This document shows positions 50,092-59,735 of a stretch of DNA of 64,000 nucleotides, piece after piece (positions within the stretch are counted from its first letter, which is position 1; every line of letters begins with the position of its first letter). A model generated the notes under the pieces. The model was not told the origin of the DNA. It was given only the letters and a program-made list of their open reading frames with translations, and ran no database searches. The translations under genes and the position numbers were made by a program. The stretch comes from Lachnospiraceae bacterium (GTDB lineage: Bacteria > Bacillota > Clostridia > Lachnospirales > Lachnospiraceae). Location: NCBI GenBank assembly GCA_015056765.1, contig SVFQ01000014.1, forward strand, positions 1-64,000. The letters are read 5' to 3'.

Positions 50092-51891
50092 TTATTTATA
50101 CAGCGGGCCATAAGCAGCACAAGCTCTGAAATCCTGACCTTCTTTGTCACTGCCAAAAGCATTCCATGCAGCCGGTCTGTAAATATCATCCAACGGAACA
50201 TTGTGCATACATACAGGGATTCGTAGCATAGACGCCATGGTAATCAAATCCGCTCCGATATGTCCATAGCTGATGGCACCGTGGTTTGCGCCCCAGTTGT
50301 TCATCACATCATAAGCAGTCTTGAACGGGGAACCCTCTACCCCATCTGTACGTGGTGCAAACCAGGTACAAGGCCAGGTATAGTCAGTCCTCTTCCAAAG
50401 CACATCGGATACTTCGTCCGGCAGTTTCACGGTCCAACCTTCTACGATTTGCAGTACCGGTCCTAACCCTTTGACGATATTTAATCGAATCATGGTAGCC
50501 GGCATTTCTGCTCTTGTCAGGAATCTGCCGGAATATCCTGCACCTCTAAAGTATCCATTATCAGCAGGACACCACTCTGTGGAAGCCATAATGGTCTCCA
50601 TGTCTTTTTCTGTTACGTTGTACCATTCTTTCATCACAGCATTGCCGTTTTCATCTTTTACTTCACCACATGCATCCAGACAGCAAGCACCGGAGTTGAT
50701 CAGATGAATGAAACCGTCTGCCTCTTTGGCATGTCCTGTCAGCTCATAGCCTGTGACACGTTTTACCGCATCATTGCTCCAGTAGGTACGTACATCCGCA
50801 AACATCTGCGGTCTGTTGGTCAAAAGTTTCATAAAGAGCATGGATGCTCCATTTAAGGTATCGTTCTCCGTAGCCAGAATAAAGGGCTCACGAACTCCAT
50901 TCCAGTCAAAGGAAGTATTCAGAATTGCCTCCGGGAAGTCACAGTTTGGCCAATGATCGGTCCATTGTCTTTGTCCCTGGAATCCACCGCAGATTGCATT
51001 GTGTCCCACTGCTTCTTCTTCACAGCCTTCCGGAAGATTTGGATTTCCCTGATACAAATCTTCGATGATGACCGCCATCTTTGCCGTAAATTCCCAATCT
51101 TTTTCCTTCTGCTCATCGGATTTCTTCACAGAATCCGGATTCTTATCAAAGCCCTGACGGCAATATTTCTTCACCCAGGCAAGGGCTTTCTGGTATTCCT
51201 CTTCATTGTAGATATGCTCTTCCATACGGCGAAGGATTTCCACTTCGTCCACAGATTCTACTCGCATTCCTAAGTATTCTTCAAAGAAATCATGGTTAAT
51301 GATAGAACCACCAATACCCATGCACTGACTACCAATCTGCAAATAGGATTTATCTCTCATGGAAGCAGCAGCTACTGCAGCTCTACCAAAGCGAAGCAGC
51401 TTCGTCTTTACGTCTTCCGGAATGATGGTATCATCCGCATCCTGTACATCTTTTCCGTAGATACCAAAAGCCGGCAAGCCTTTCTGTGCATAAGTTGCTA
51501 ATACACTTGCCAGATACACTGCACCGGGACGCTCTGTTGCATTTAGTCCCCACACACCCTTGATGGTAAGTGGATTCATGTCCATGGTTTCTGCACCATA
51601 GCACCAGCAAGGTGTAACGCTTAATGTAATGGCAACTCCCTCTTTTCTAAACTTTGCCTCACATGCCGCAGACTCCGCTACACGACCGATAGTGGTATCT
51701 GCTATGACTACCTTTACCGGTTCCCCATTGGAGTATTTCAGATTTTCCTCAAAAAGCTTTTTGGCAGATTTTGCCATGTTCATGGTCTGGTCTTCTAAAG
51801 ACTCACGTACCTTCAGCGGTCCCCTTCTGCCGTCGATAATCGGTCTGATACCGATAACCGGATATTCCCCAATATACCTGTTTTTCGCCAT
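50092..51891 (-). CDS. fucI: L-fucose isomerase
   Basis: This cytoplasmic Mn2+ enzyme converts L-fucose to L-fuculose. The 599 residues match E. coli FucI over its whole length. The metal ligands are E342 (A-T-E-N-D), D366 (F-A-D-V-R-T-Y-W) and the histidine in S-Y-G-H-I-G-A-D-L. The N-terminal [13 protein letters not shown] and C-W-C-Y-G are also family features. AGGAGGG precedes the ATG. A TATAAT at 51939-51944 (minus) lacks a good -35, so activation by the divergent AraC protein is likely. Confidence 0.97.
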   Translation of the reverse strand: MAKNRYIGEYPVIGIRPIIDGRRGPLKVRESLEDQTMNMAKSAKKLFEENLKYSNGEPVKVVIADTTIGRVAESAACEAKFRKEGVAITLSVTPCWCYGAETMDMNPLTIKGVWGLNATERPGAVYLASVLATYAQKGLPAFGIYGKDVQDADDTIIPEDVKTKLLRFGRAAVAAASMRDKSYLQIGSQCMGIGGSIINHDFFEEYLGMRVESVDEVEILRRMEEHIYNEEEYQKALAWVKKYCRQGFDKNPDSVKKSDEQKEKDWEFTAKMAVIIEDLYQGNPNLPEGCEEEAVGHNAICGGFQGQRQWTDHWPNCDFPEAILNTSFDWNGVREPFILATENDTLNGASMLFMKLLTNRPQMFADVRTYWSNDAVKRVTGYELTGHAKEADGFIHLINSGACCLDACGEVKDENGNAVMKEWYNVTEKDMETIMASTEWCPADNGYFRGAGYSGRFLTRAEMPATMIRLNIVKGLGPVLQIVEGWTVKLPDEVSDVLWKRTDYTWPCTWFAPRTDGVEGSPFKTAYDVMNNWGANHGAISYGHIGADLITMASMLRIPVCMHNVPLDDIYRPAAWNAFGSDKEGQDFRACAAYGPLYK

Positions 51892-52033
51892 TTCTACCCT
51901 CCTACTCTGTTTTATAAAAGTTGTAGTTATGCCTAGATATTATATCTACCTGTACCCAAAACAAAGTGCTATACTGTAAAAAAATAGGATAATATTCACC
52001 TTTTTTGTCAAAAGTATTGAGAGGAAGGAAGCT

Positions 52034-52885
52034 TTGAAATACACTGATTATATTGAAAAACGGACCCAGGGCACCTTTAATTTTCCTATTGCACATTATC
52101 GGGAACACCCGCTGAGTCCGCGCTATTACATGCCTTACCATTGGCATCCTCATTATGAAATCATCCGTATTACCCAGGGAAGCTTTCATCTGACACTGGA
52201 TGATGTGACCAAAACCTACCACGCAGGGGATATTATTTTTGTCACCGGTGGTGTTTTGCACGGTGGCGAACCGGAGGACTGCATTTATGAATGTATCGTC
52301 TTCGATTTGGATATGCTGATGAAAAACAACCACGCCTGTGCCGGTACCATTCAGCAGATTATCAATGGTAAGATTCGTATCCATACACTGCTTTCTGCCA
52401 AAAGCACTAACATTCCCACCATCGTGGAAATGCTTTGCCAGGTGCTTTCCGAAAAGAAAACCGGATATGAATTTATGACACAAGGCTATCTGTATCTTTT
52501 GATTGGAACCATTATAGAAGAGAAGTTATATGAAGAGTCTATCTACTCTCCTATGACCATAGAGCGTTTAAATTCCATGAAAATCGTCATGGATTATATT
52601 TCCGATCACTATGCAGAAAGCATTACTTTAGAGAAGCTTGCCCATTTGGCAGGCATGAGTCCTAAATACTTTTGCAGGTATTTCCGCAGTATGACAGGAC
52701 GCACCCCTATCGATTATCTGAACTATTACCGTATCGAATGCGCCTGTGAGATGCTCAGCACAAGAGATATCTCTATCAAAGAGACCGCTATTTCCTGTGG
52801 TTTCTCCGACGGCAGCTACTTCGTACGTTCCTTTAAGAAGTACAAAAATACAACACCAAAGCAATACACAAAGAAGGAATTCTAG
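52034..52885 (+). CDS. AraC family regulator, divergent from fucI
   Basis: This 283-residue regulator has a cupin ligand domain with H-W-H-P-H-Y-E near residue 37 and a C-terminal double helix-turn-helix (~185-283; A-I-S-C-G-F-S-D-G-S-Y-F-V-R-S-F-K). The start codon is TTG, with GAGGAAGGAA just upstream and no better ATG. Placed back-to-back with fucI and leading a unit with the aldolase gene, it probably activates fucose or deoxy-sugar genes. The sensed ligand may be L-fucose or fuculose. Confidence 0.88.
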   Translation: MKYTDYIEKRTQGTFNFPIAHYREHPLSPRYYMPYHWHPHYEIIRITQGSFHLTLDDVTKTYHAGDIIFVTGGVLHGGEPEDCIYECIVFDLDMLMKNNHACAGTIQQIINGKIRIHTLLSAKSTNIPTIVEMLCQVLSEKKTGYEFMTQGYLYLLIGTIIEEKLYEESIYSPMTIERLNSMKIVMDYISDHYAESITLEKLAHLAGMSPKYFCRYFRSMTGRTPIDYLNYYRIECACEMLSTRDISIKETAISCGFSDGSYFVRSFKKYKNTTPKQYTKKEF

Positions 52886-52890
52886 ACTCC

Positions 52891-53439
52891 ATGATGTACT
52901 TATCTCCCAAACTCCAGATTACAAGAGCCATCCAAGTGGCCATTATCCTATTTGTATTTCCCTTGCTGATGCTCCAGGGTTGTGGCAAGGAAGCCCAGAA
53001 GACTTCTTCGGAATCCACCTGTGCTTTCTCCTCTTTGACCTGGGATGCCACCACAGAGGATATGATTGCCGAAGAAGGCGAAGACTACGAAACCTACGAT
53101 AGCATCTATAAAGGACTGACCTATACTTACCCCAAGGAATTTCAAGGGCACACCGGCATGATCAAATACATGTATGATGCAGATGGTAGGCTATGTAACA
53201 TGTCCTGGGCCTATACCGGTACCACCGCGGATGAATTGCAAAAAATCTATCAGGAACTATGTGATGCGATTGCAAAGGATCACGGCGAAGGAACCACAGA
53301 GGATGGCGTAGGTAACCTATGCCGCATGTGGGTTTTAAAAAACGAGACAGTAATGGCCAATGCCGTTATTACAGACGATACCAAAGTCATGCAGATTGCT
53401 TATATGCGTGCAGACGTATCCAAACAAAAGAATCAATAA
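52891..53439 (+). CDS. Uncharacterised lipoprotein
   Basis: A signal peptide with a lipobox (M-L-Q-G-C near residue 31) predicts a membrane-anchored extracellular lipoprotein. The mature part (~150 residues) has no domain I can name; it is acidic, begins with a T-W-D-A-T-T-E-D-M segment and contains Y-T-Y-P-K-E-F-Q-G and W-A-Y-T-G. It begins five bases after the AraC stop codon with only a distant AAGGA, so coupling to the regulator is possible. A signal-sensing or scavenging role would be speculation. Confidence 0.75.
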   Translation: MMYLSPKLQITRAIQVAIILFVFPLLMLQGCGKEAQKTSSESTCAFSSLTWDATTEDMIAEEGEDYETYDSIYKGLTYTYPKEFQGHTGMIKYMYDADGRLCNMSWAYTGTTADELQKIYQELCDAIAKDHGEGTTEDGVGNLCRMWVLKNETVMANAVITDDTKVMQIAYMRADVSKQKNQ

Positions 53440-53460
53440 GATACGAGGAGGAGAGAAAAA

Positions 53461-54309
53461 ATGCCATTGGTAACAACAGAAGAAATACTAAGAAAAGCGG
53501 ACAAAGAAGGCTATGCGGTAGGTGCCTTCAATGTAGAAAACATGGAAATGGTGCAGGCAGTCATTAAGGCTTTGGAAGAGCTTAAGGCTCCCGGCATTCT
53601 CCAGACCACCCCATCCACCGTAAAATATGCAGGACTTGATATGTACGTGGCTATGGTAGCCGCTGAAGCAAAAAAAGCTTCTGTACCCATCGCCCTTCAC
53701 TTAGATCACGGTAGCAGCTTTGAGCTGGCGATGCAGGCCCTTCGCAGTGGTTACACTTCTATCATGATTGATGGCTCCAAGCTGGAATTAGAAGAAAATA
53801 TCGCACTTTCCAAAAGAGTTGCAGATGCTTGCCGTCCTTCCGGTATCCCGGTAGAAGCTGAACTTGGCAAAGTAGGCGGTAAAGAGGACGACATGAGCTG
53901 TGATGACCCAGGCTATACAGAAGTAGCTGATGCAGTAAAATTCGTGGAAGAGACCGGTGTTACCTCTTTGGCAGTTGCCATCGGAACTGCACACGGTATC
54001 TACAAGGGAGTTCCAAAACTGGATGTGGAAAGACTTTCTGAAATCAGAAAAGCCGTTTCTATCCCGTTAGTACTCCACGGTGCTTCCGGTGTGCCGGATG
54101 ATGCTGTAAGAGAATGCATCAAACGTGGTATCAGCAAAGTGAACTTCGCCACAGAGCTTCGTATCGCTTTCTCTGACGGTATCAAAGAATACCTTCAGGC
54201 AAATCCGGATACCTTTGATCCTAAGAAATACTGCACAGCAGGTTCCGCTAAAGTAACTGAGCTTGTAAAAGCCAAAATCCGCGTTTGCGGTTCTGACGGA
54301 AAAGCCTAA
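53461..54309 (+). CDS. Class II ketose-bisphosphate aldolase (GatY/KbaY/Fba type)
   Basis: This zinc aldolase of 282 residues cleaves fructose- or tagatose-1,6-bisphosphate. The zinc and catalytic residues are present: H80-L-D82-H83-G, G-T-A-H-G and L-H-G-A-S-G, then N-F-A-T-E-L-R. Its length is that of GatY/KbaY. Given the KbaZ-like and GatD-like genes nearby, tagatose-1,6-bisphosphate is a good candidate, but a general Fba role cannot be ruled out. GAGGAGGAG precedes the ATG. It ends the AraC-led plus-strand unit at a strong terminator. Confidence 0.9.
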   Translation: MPLVTTEEILRKADKEGYAVGAFNVENMEMVQAVIKALEELKAPGILQTTPSTVKYAGLDMYVAMVAAEAKKASVPIALHLDHGSSFELAMQALRSGYTSIMIDGSKLELEENIALSKRVADACRPSGIPVEAELGKVGGKEDDMSCDDPGYTEVADAVKFVEETGVTSLAVAIGTAHGIYKGVPKLDVERLSEIRKAVSIPLVLHGASGVPDDAVRECIKRGISKVNFATELRIAFSDGIKEYLQANPDTFDPKKYCTAGSAKVTELVKAKIRVCGSDGKA

Positions 54310-54339
54310 TACAATCCCTAAAGATACTTTTACACACAG

Positions 54340-54373
54340 AAAAGGCCGTGAATCCATGGATTCACGGCCTTTT
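54340..54373. terminator. Bidirectional terminator between the aldolase and thrS
   Basis: A perfect 34-base palindrome beginning AAAAGGCCGTG and ending in TTTT on either strand, between convergent genes. Confidence 0.92.
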
Positions 54374-54383
54374 CCCTATTCTT

Positions 54384-56273
54384 TTATTTTAAATCTTCAG
54401 CTGTTACAAGGTCTCTTGCACGAGTACGGTTAAGCTCCTGGCAGATTTCAACGAACTTCTCAAGTTTCAATCCATGAATCTGCTGTTTCTCACCACGTAC
54501 GGTAACTGCTACAGTACCTTCTTCGGCTTCTTTATCACCTACTACTACGATGTATGGATCACGCAGTGTCTTGTAGGTCTTAATCTTTTCGTTCATGTTC
54601 TTATCTGCATAGTCTACTTCTACACGTACACCTGCTGCAGTCAGCGCATCTACGACTTTCTTTGCATAGTCGTTATGCTCTACACGAATCGGAACCACAC
54701 CTACCTGATATGGGTTCAGCCAGAATGGGAATGCTCCCTTGAAGTTCTCAGTAATGATACCGATGAAACGCTCTAAGGAACCATAGATTGCACGGTGGAT
54801 AACCACTGGCTGTACCATGTTGCCTTCTGCATCCTGGTAAGTCAGGCCGAAGTTGTGAGGTAACTGGAAGTCAAGCTGGATGGTACCGCACTGCCATTCA
54901 CGTCCCAAAGCATCCTTAATCTGAAGGTCGATCTTAGGACCATAGAATGCACCATCGCCTTCGTTGATTTCGTATCCGCCTTCGCCATATTTTGCATCCA
55001 GAATCTTCTTCAAAGAAGCTTCTGCACGATTCCAAACTTCGATGTCACCCATGAAGTCATCCGGTCTTGTAGAGAATTCTGCTCTGTATGTAACACCGAA
55101 TGTACCGTAGATTTCATCAGCGATGCTCATGATATCTGCGATTTCGTCTTCAATCTGGCTTTCCATTACGAAAGTATGATCATCATCCTGTCTAAACTCC
55201 TGCACACGGAAAAGTCCGTTCATCTGACCGGATTTCTCTTTACGGTGCAGCACGTCATACTCGCTGTAACGGATTGGCAATTCTTTATAAGAGTGGTTTG
55301 TTCTCTTATACGTGATCATAGCATTCGGGCAGTTCATAGGCTTAGCTGCCATAGTGTCTTCCTTCTCTCTATTATACAGAGGAGTCAAGGCAGACAGTTT
55401 TGCCATATGTACAGGAGCATCTGCGTCATTTAAGTCTTCAAATACGCCCGGTACTTCTGCATCTGCTTTCAAATATCCGTCAAAACCGGGTACCATAAAC
55501 ATGTTGTTTACATAGTGTGCCCAGTGACCGGAAATCAGCCATAATTTCTTGTTATTGATAAGTGGTGCTGCGATTTCGCTGTAACCATGTCTCTCCTGAA
55601 TCTCTCTGGAGTATTTCAGAAGTTCCTGATACAGTTTCCATCCTCTAGGCAGCCAGTAAGGCATACCCGGAGCTGTCTCGTGGAACATGAAAAGTTCCTG
55701 TTTTGCACCGATTTTCTTGTGATCTCTTTCCAATGCTTCTTTGATGAAATTCAGGTGTGCCTTCAGTTCATCCTTGCTTGGGAAAGCATATAAGTAGATT
55801 CTCTGCATGGAGTCATTTTTCTGATCTCCTCTCCAGTATGCACTGGATGCAGATTTTACTTTAAAAGCTGTAGATAATAATTCTTTGGAATTCTCTACGT
55901 GAGGTCCACGGCAAAGATCCACATAATCTTCTCCTGTATAGTAGATGGAGATAGTGGCGTCTTCCGGTAAATCACGGATGATTTCCATTTTGTACTTCTG
56001 ATTTGCAAAGAGTTTCTCAGCATCTGCTCTGGAGACTTCTTCTCTTCTCCAATCCTCTTTTCTCTTCAGAATCTCATTCATTTTGTCTTCGATTACTTTG
56101 TAATCATCTTCGGTTACTGCTCTTGGCAATACAAAGTCATAGTAGCAACCATCTTCGATCTGTGGTCCAATTGCGTACTGTACCTGATCTTTACCAAAGA
56201 TCTCAATAACAGCCTTTGCCAGCACATGGGCCAGGGAATGTCTGTACAATCCCAAAAAATCTTCTCTTTCCAT
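54384..56273 (-). CDS. thrS: Threonyl-tRNA synthetase lacking the TGS domain
   Basis: This enzyme charges tRNA-Thr. The 629-residue chain begins directly at the editing domain (H12-S-L-A-H16, C121-R-G-P-H125), so the ~60-residue TGS domain of typical ThrRS is missing; AAGGAGG 6 bases before the ATG shows this is the true start. The class II core is intact, with motif 2 F-R-Q-D-D-D-H and zinc cysteine C315, but the usual P-M-N-C-P-G-H reads P-M-N-C-P-N-A and about 43 extra residues (262-308) precede it. The anticodon-binding domain closes the protein. No T-box leader is visible upstream. Confidence 0.88.
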   Translation of the reverse strand: MEREDFLGLYRHSLAHVLAKAVIEIFGKDQVQYAIGPQIEDGCYYDFVLPRAVTEDDYKVIEDKMNEILKRKEDWRREEVSRADAEKLFANQKYKMEIIRDLPEDATISIYYTGEDYVDLCRGPHVENSKELLSTAFKVKSASSAYWRGDQKNDSMQRIYLYAFPSKDELKAHLNFIKEALERDHKKIGAKQELFMFHETAPGMPYWLPRGWKLYQELLKYSREIQERHGYSEIAAPLINNKKLWLISGHWAHYVNNMFMVPGFDGYLKADAEVPGVFEDLNDADAPVHMAKLSALTPLYNREKEDTMAAKPMNCPNAMITYKRTNHSYKELPIRYSEYDVLHRKEKSGQMNGLFRVQEFRQDDDHTFVMESQIEDEIADIMSIADEIYGTFGVTYRAEFSTRPDDFMGDIEVWNRAEASLKKILDAKYGEGGYEINEGDGAFYGPKIDLQIKDALGREWQCGTIQLDFQLPHNFGLTYQDAEGNMVQPVVIHRAIYGSLERFIGIITENFKGAFPFWLNPYQVGVVPIRVEHNDYAKKVVDALTAAGVRVEVDYADKNMNEKIKTYKTLRDPYIVVVGDKEAEEGTVAVTVRGEKQQIHGLKLEKFVEICQELNRTRARDLVTAEDLK

Positions 56274-56361
56274 TCTAAACCTCCTTCGCGTCCTGCTACC
56301 GGCAGAATTCGCATACGTAGTTTATTTTATCGCACTTATCATACCTTGACAAGTTTCTCCC

Positions 56362-57318
56362 CTACTCTTTTTGGGGTAAAAGCCACATTTCTCTAACTGC
56401 TGCCCTATACTCATCCAAATGCTTTGCTTTTTTGATGTGCTTATAGACTTTCTCGCTGTCTTCAAAAAGCCTGCTCATATAGAACCAAACTTCCTTCATC
56501 TTGCATAGAACCGGCATATCGCCATCCAGGATAAGCCTGTAATCTTTCAGCAGTCTGTCATGGAACGCCTTTAATTCTTCTAAGGTGGCCGCCTGCCCAC
56601 CTTTCATCTGACGAAAGATAGCCGGATTTGCAATGGCGCCTCGTCCAATCATAATCCCCTGTACCTGCTCAGGTACTGATTCGCCCTTCCAAAGAGCTTC
56701 CCAATCCTGCAAACGATTGATGTCACCATTATAGACAACCGGATAGTCTACTGCCTCCACAGCCTGCATGAAACTGTCAAAGTGCGGCGTTCCATTATAG
56801 AACTCCTGCTGCAGTCTGGCATGTACGATGAGTTTTTCCAGCGGAAATTCCCGATACACCTTCAAAATTTCAGCAAACTCTTCCGGGGAACTGATTCCGA
56901 TTCTGGTTTTTACAGAAATCTGAAAGTGGGTTCTATCGAAAATATCATCCAGAAACTGTCTCAGTTCCTGCGGATGTGCTAAAAAGCCCGAGCCCTTTCC
57001 TCTATTTACCACGGTTTTGGATGGGCACCCTAAGTTGATATTAAAGCGCTCATAGCCATACTGTGCATAGATTCGTTCTACCAAGGCGCAAAAGTCCTGG
57101 GATTGATTGGTGAGAATCTGTGGCACAAAGGATTTTCCCTCATTATGAGCCGGTAAGATATCTTCCTTCTCCCCATATAGAAGCCCTCTTTTGATACGTG
57201 GACAAATAAACGGTGAGTAGAATTCATCCACGCCACCAAAGATATCCTGCAGGGCATTTCTGTATATATAAGTAGTAACTCCTTCCATAGGAGCCAATGA
57301 GTATTCCATTCTTTGCAT
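56362..57318 (-). CDS. dus: tRNA-dihydrouridine synthase
   Basis: This FMN enzyme reduces a uridine in tRNA. The 318 residues show A-P-M-E-G-V-T near the start, the N-L-G-C-P-S with the catalytic cysteine, S-V-K-T-R-I-G, and G-R-G-A-I-A-N-P at the phosphate-binding loop. The start has GAGGAAG. It lies upstream of thrS with an 88-base gap, giving a small tRNA-related unit. Confidence 0.92.
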   Translation of the reverse strand: MQRMEYSLAPMEGVTTYIYRNALQDIFGGVDEFYSPFICPRIKRGLLYGEKEDILPAHNEGKSFVPQILTNQSQDFCALVERIYAQYGYERFNINLGCPSKTVVNRGKGSGFLAHPQELRQFLDDIFDRTHFQISVKTRIGISSPEEFAEILKVYREFPLEKLIVHARLQQEFYNGTPHFDSFMQAVEAVDYPVVYNGDINRLQDWEALWKGESVPEQVQGIMIGRGAIANPAIFRQMKGGQAATLEELKAFHDRLLKDYRLILDGDMPVLCKMKEVWFYMSRLFEDSEKVYKHIKKAKHLDEYRAAVREMWLLPQKE

Positions 57319-57524
57319 CTGCTTCCTCTTTCTAATACGCTTTGCTCATTATAGCACTATCCTATGCCATTACAGCGATTTCATTTTTACACTTTCGAGA
57401 ATATAACAAAAGATTTAATGGTTTTTTAAGATTCATTTACATGAAATGTTCTATAATGAAACTATGCACAGGTGAAACAGTTTCCTCTTTTCACCCAAAT
57501 ATAAGTTACACGGAGGTCATTTAT

Positions 57525-59567
57525 ATGACAGAACAAAATGAACAATCAAACATCAAAGGAGCAGGTAGAGGACCAAAAGGTAGTATCAGCCAGAAGCTGA
57601 TTCTCACACTTCTACCTATTATTACATTGACCATCGTTTTCATCATTCTCTTCATGTCAGGGAATGCCAAAAGTATCATCACTACATTAGCAAAAGGAAA
57701 CCTTTCGGGTGTATCTTCCTCCAATGCCAATGAAATGTCTTTAGGCGTTACTTCCTACATGAGACAGTTTGATGCCATTGCAGACAGTCTTGCTCGCATT
57801 GACTTTGAGACTACCGCGGATGTAGAACGCTATTTAGCACCCACCTGTAATCTCACAGAGAATGCTCCAAACGGTATGTATGTCGCCCTCTCCGATGGCA
57901 CCTACATCGATGCATCCGGTTGGGTTCCGGAAGCCGGTTGGGTAGCTACCGAGCGTAGCTGGTACAAAGAAGGTCAAGAGCATACCGTATTTGCTCCTGG
58001 CGAACCTTATGTAGACGATAGTACCGGTGACACTGTCGTAACCATTTCTCGTCCCGTCACCTTTAAGAACGGTAAGAAAGGTATTGCTGCTGTGGATTAT
58101 ACCATTTCCGGTATCGTAGATGCTGTATCAGGATACAAACCTCTTGAAACAGGTGGTTCTATGCTGCTTGCAGGAGACAACATCCTGAGTTATTTCAATG
58201 CAGATTATAACGGTTCTACCGTACAGCAGCACAGTGACGACACGTTCCTTACAAAAGTAGCCGAAATCGCCAAAAGCGGTACCTCTGAAGTACAACGTAT
58301 CAAATCCTATGACGGTAATGTATACTATGTCAGCTTTGATGCAGTACCTAATACCAATTGGACCTTGATTTCTTCCGTTACAGAGCGTGACGTTTTGAAA
58401 TCCCTTAGAAGTTTCCAGGTGATTTCCTATATTTTGATGGTAGTCATCATCTTAGTCATCGGAATCATCATTTACAGGCTGATTACTTCCATGGTAAGCA
58501 AACCGGTAGCAAACTTAAATACCAACATTGCTTCCATTACAGACGGAGACTTCTCCATCCAGATTCCTGCACAGAATTCTAATGATGAAGTAGCTTCCAT
58601 GAATAACAATATGAAGCTCTTCGTAGAAAAGATGCGTGGTACGCTGCAGGATTTGCAGGCAGTCACAGACAGACTCAGTGCAGAAGCAGACTCCAGTTCT
58701 GAAGCTTCTAAAATTCTCTACGATGAAGCAGAAGATCAAAGCAACTCTATGGAGCAGATTAAAATGGCAATTGATGGTATGGCACAGGCCGTTACCGAGC
58801 TTGCTGAAAATGCTACTGATCTGGCTACCGCTGTAGATGAACTCACCAAAGAAGGAGAATCTACCGGTGCTACTATGAGCGAACTTGTTACCATGTCCAA
58901 AGACGGACAGGATGACATGAACAAAGTACAGTCCGGTATGGAAAGCATCGTTTCTTCCATGTCCGACATGAACGATTCCGTCACCCGCGTTGGCGAATCT
59001 GCACAGAAGATTAATAACATCATCAGCATGATCAATTCCATTGCAAGCCAGACCAACCTTCTGTCTCTCAACGCTTCTATCGAAGCAGCAAGAGCCGGTG
59101 AAGCAGGAAAAGGCTTTGCTGTAGTCGCAGGTGAGATTGGTTCTTTAGCAACAAACTCTGCAGAAGCCACTTCTCAGATTGAAGCCATCATCCGTGAAGT
59201 ACTCTCTGAGATTCAGACCCTTTCTACTCAGTCTGCAGCCAACATGGAAGAGATTTCTGAGAATGCGGAATCCGTCAAAGTAGCCGGTGAAACCTTCGAG
59301 AAGATTGTCACAAATCTTGGCGAAGCAGGTGCTACTGTTGCAGGCATGATTAAGAAAATGTCTGAAGTAGATAACATCGCAAGCTCCATGGCAGCGATCT
59401 CCGAGGAGCAGTCCGCAAGTACAGAAGAGATTTCTGCAACTGTTGAAACCCTTGCTACCAGCGCTACCAACGTAGCAAGTAAGAGTAGAGATGTATCAGG
59501 CTCTGCAGATACCGTATCTGCTTCCTCTACAACCATCAAAGAATTTGTAGATTCCTTCACCTTATAA
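57525..59567 (+). CDS. Methyl-accepting chemotaxis protein (dCache-type sensor)
   Basis: This transmembrane chemoreceptor of 680 residues has a first helix at ~30-50, an extracellular double-Cache-like sensor (~60-300; [10 protein letters not shown] and Y-V-D-D-S-T-G-D), a second helix (~305-330), HAMP, and the cytoplasmic coiled-coil signalling domain with the hairpin tip [15 protein letters not shown]. It should control swimming through CheA/CheW. The MTEQNEQ start follows GGAGGT; the open frame extends upstream without support. A terminator separates it from the second receptor. Confidence 0.93.
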   Translation: MTEQNEQSNIKGAGRGPKGSISQKLILTLLPIITLTIVFIILFMSGNAKSIITTLAKGNLSGVSSSNANEMSLGVTSYMRQFDAIADSLARIDFETTADVERYLAPTCNLTENAPNGMYVALSDGTYIDASGWVPEAGWVATERSWYKEGQEHTVFAPGEPYVDDSTGDTVVTISRPVTFKNGKKGIAAVDYTISGIVDAVSGYKPLETGGSMLLAGDNILSYFNADYNGSTVQQHSDDTFLTKVAEIAKSGTSEVQRIKSYDGNVYYVSFDAVPNTNWTLISSVTERDVLKSLRSFQVISYILMVVIILVIGIIIYRLITSMVSKPVANLNTNIASITDGDFSIQIPAQNSNDEVASMNNNMKLFVEKMRGTLQDLQAVTDRLSAEADSSSEASKILYDEAEDQSNSMEQIKMAIDGMAQAVTELAENATDLATAVDELTKEGESTGATMSELVTMSKDGQDDMNKVQSGMESIVSSMSDMNDSVTRVGESAQKINNIISMINSIASQTNLLSLNASIEAARAGEAGKGFAVVAGEIGSLATNSAEATSQIEAIIREVLSEIQTLSTQSAANMEEISENAESVKVAGETFEKIVTNLGEAGATVAGMIKKMSEVDNIASSMAAISEEQSASTEEISATVETLATSATNVASKSRDVSGSADTVSASSTTIKEFVDSFTL

Positions 59568-59579
59568 GAAATAATCTTT

Positions 59580-59621
59580 AGACCGTAGTTTCTTTCAATC
59601 CAGAGACTACGGTCTCTTTTT
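59580..59621 (+). terminator. Terminator after the first chemoreceptor gene
   Basis: AGACCGTAGT and ACTACGGTCT form a 10-bp stem with a 16-base loop, followed by CTTTTT. Confidence 0.85.
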
Positions 59622-59664
59622 GTCTCAATTCTTAAATTTTTATAAATCTTCACAAATCCACGGC

Positions 59665-59694
59665 TTGTCAAAAAACTTGTAGTATACTTATAAT
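59665..59694 (+). promoter_or_regulatory. Promoter for the second chemoreceptor gene
   Basis: TTGTCA and TATAAT with an 18-base spacer. Just downstream, AGTTGTA (59700-59706) and TACAACT (59716-59722) form an inverted repeat that may be an operator. This is a housekeeping-type rather than flagellar-sigma-type promoter. Confidence 0.65.
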
Positions 59695-59735
59695 AAATAA
59701 GTTGTACCCAATTTATACAACTAGAAGGAGAAGTT

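Noticed and set aside
56274..56361. T-box leader before thrS
   Set aside because: The gap is only 88 bases and shows neither the T-box core nor a terminator hairpin.
57342..57524. Upstream extension of the first chemoreceptor by 61 residues
   Set aside because: No ribosome site for the extended start, whereas GGAGGT lies properly before the later methionine; the extension also contains the promoter-like TATAAT at 57452.
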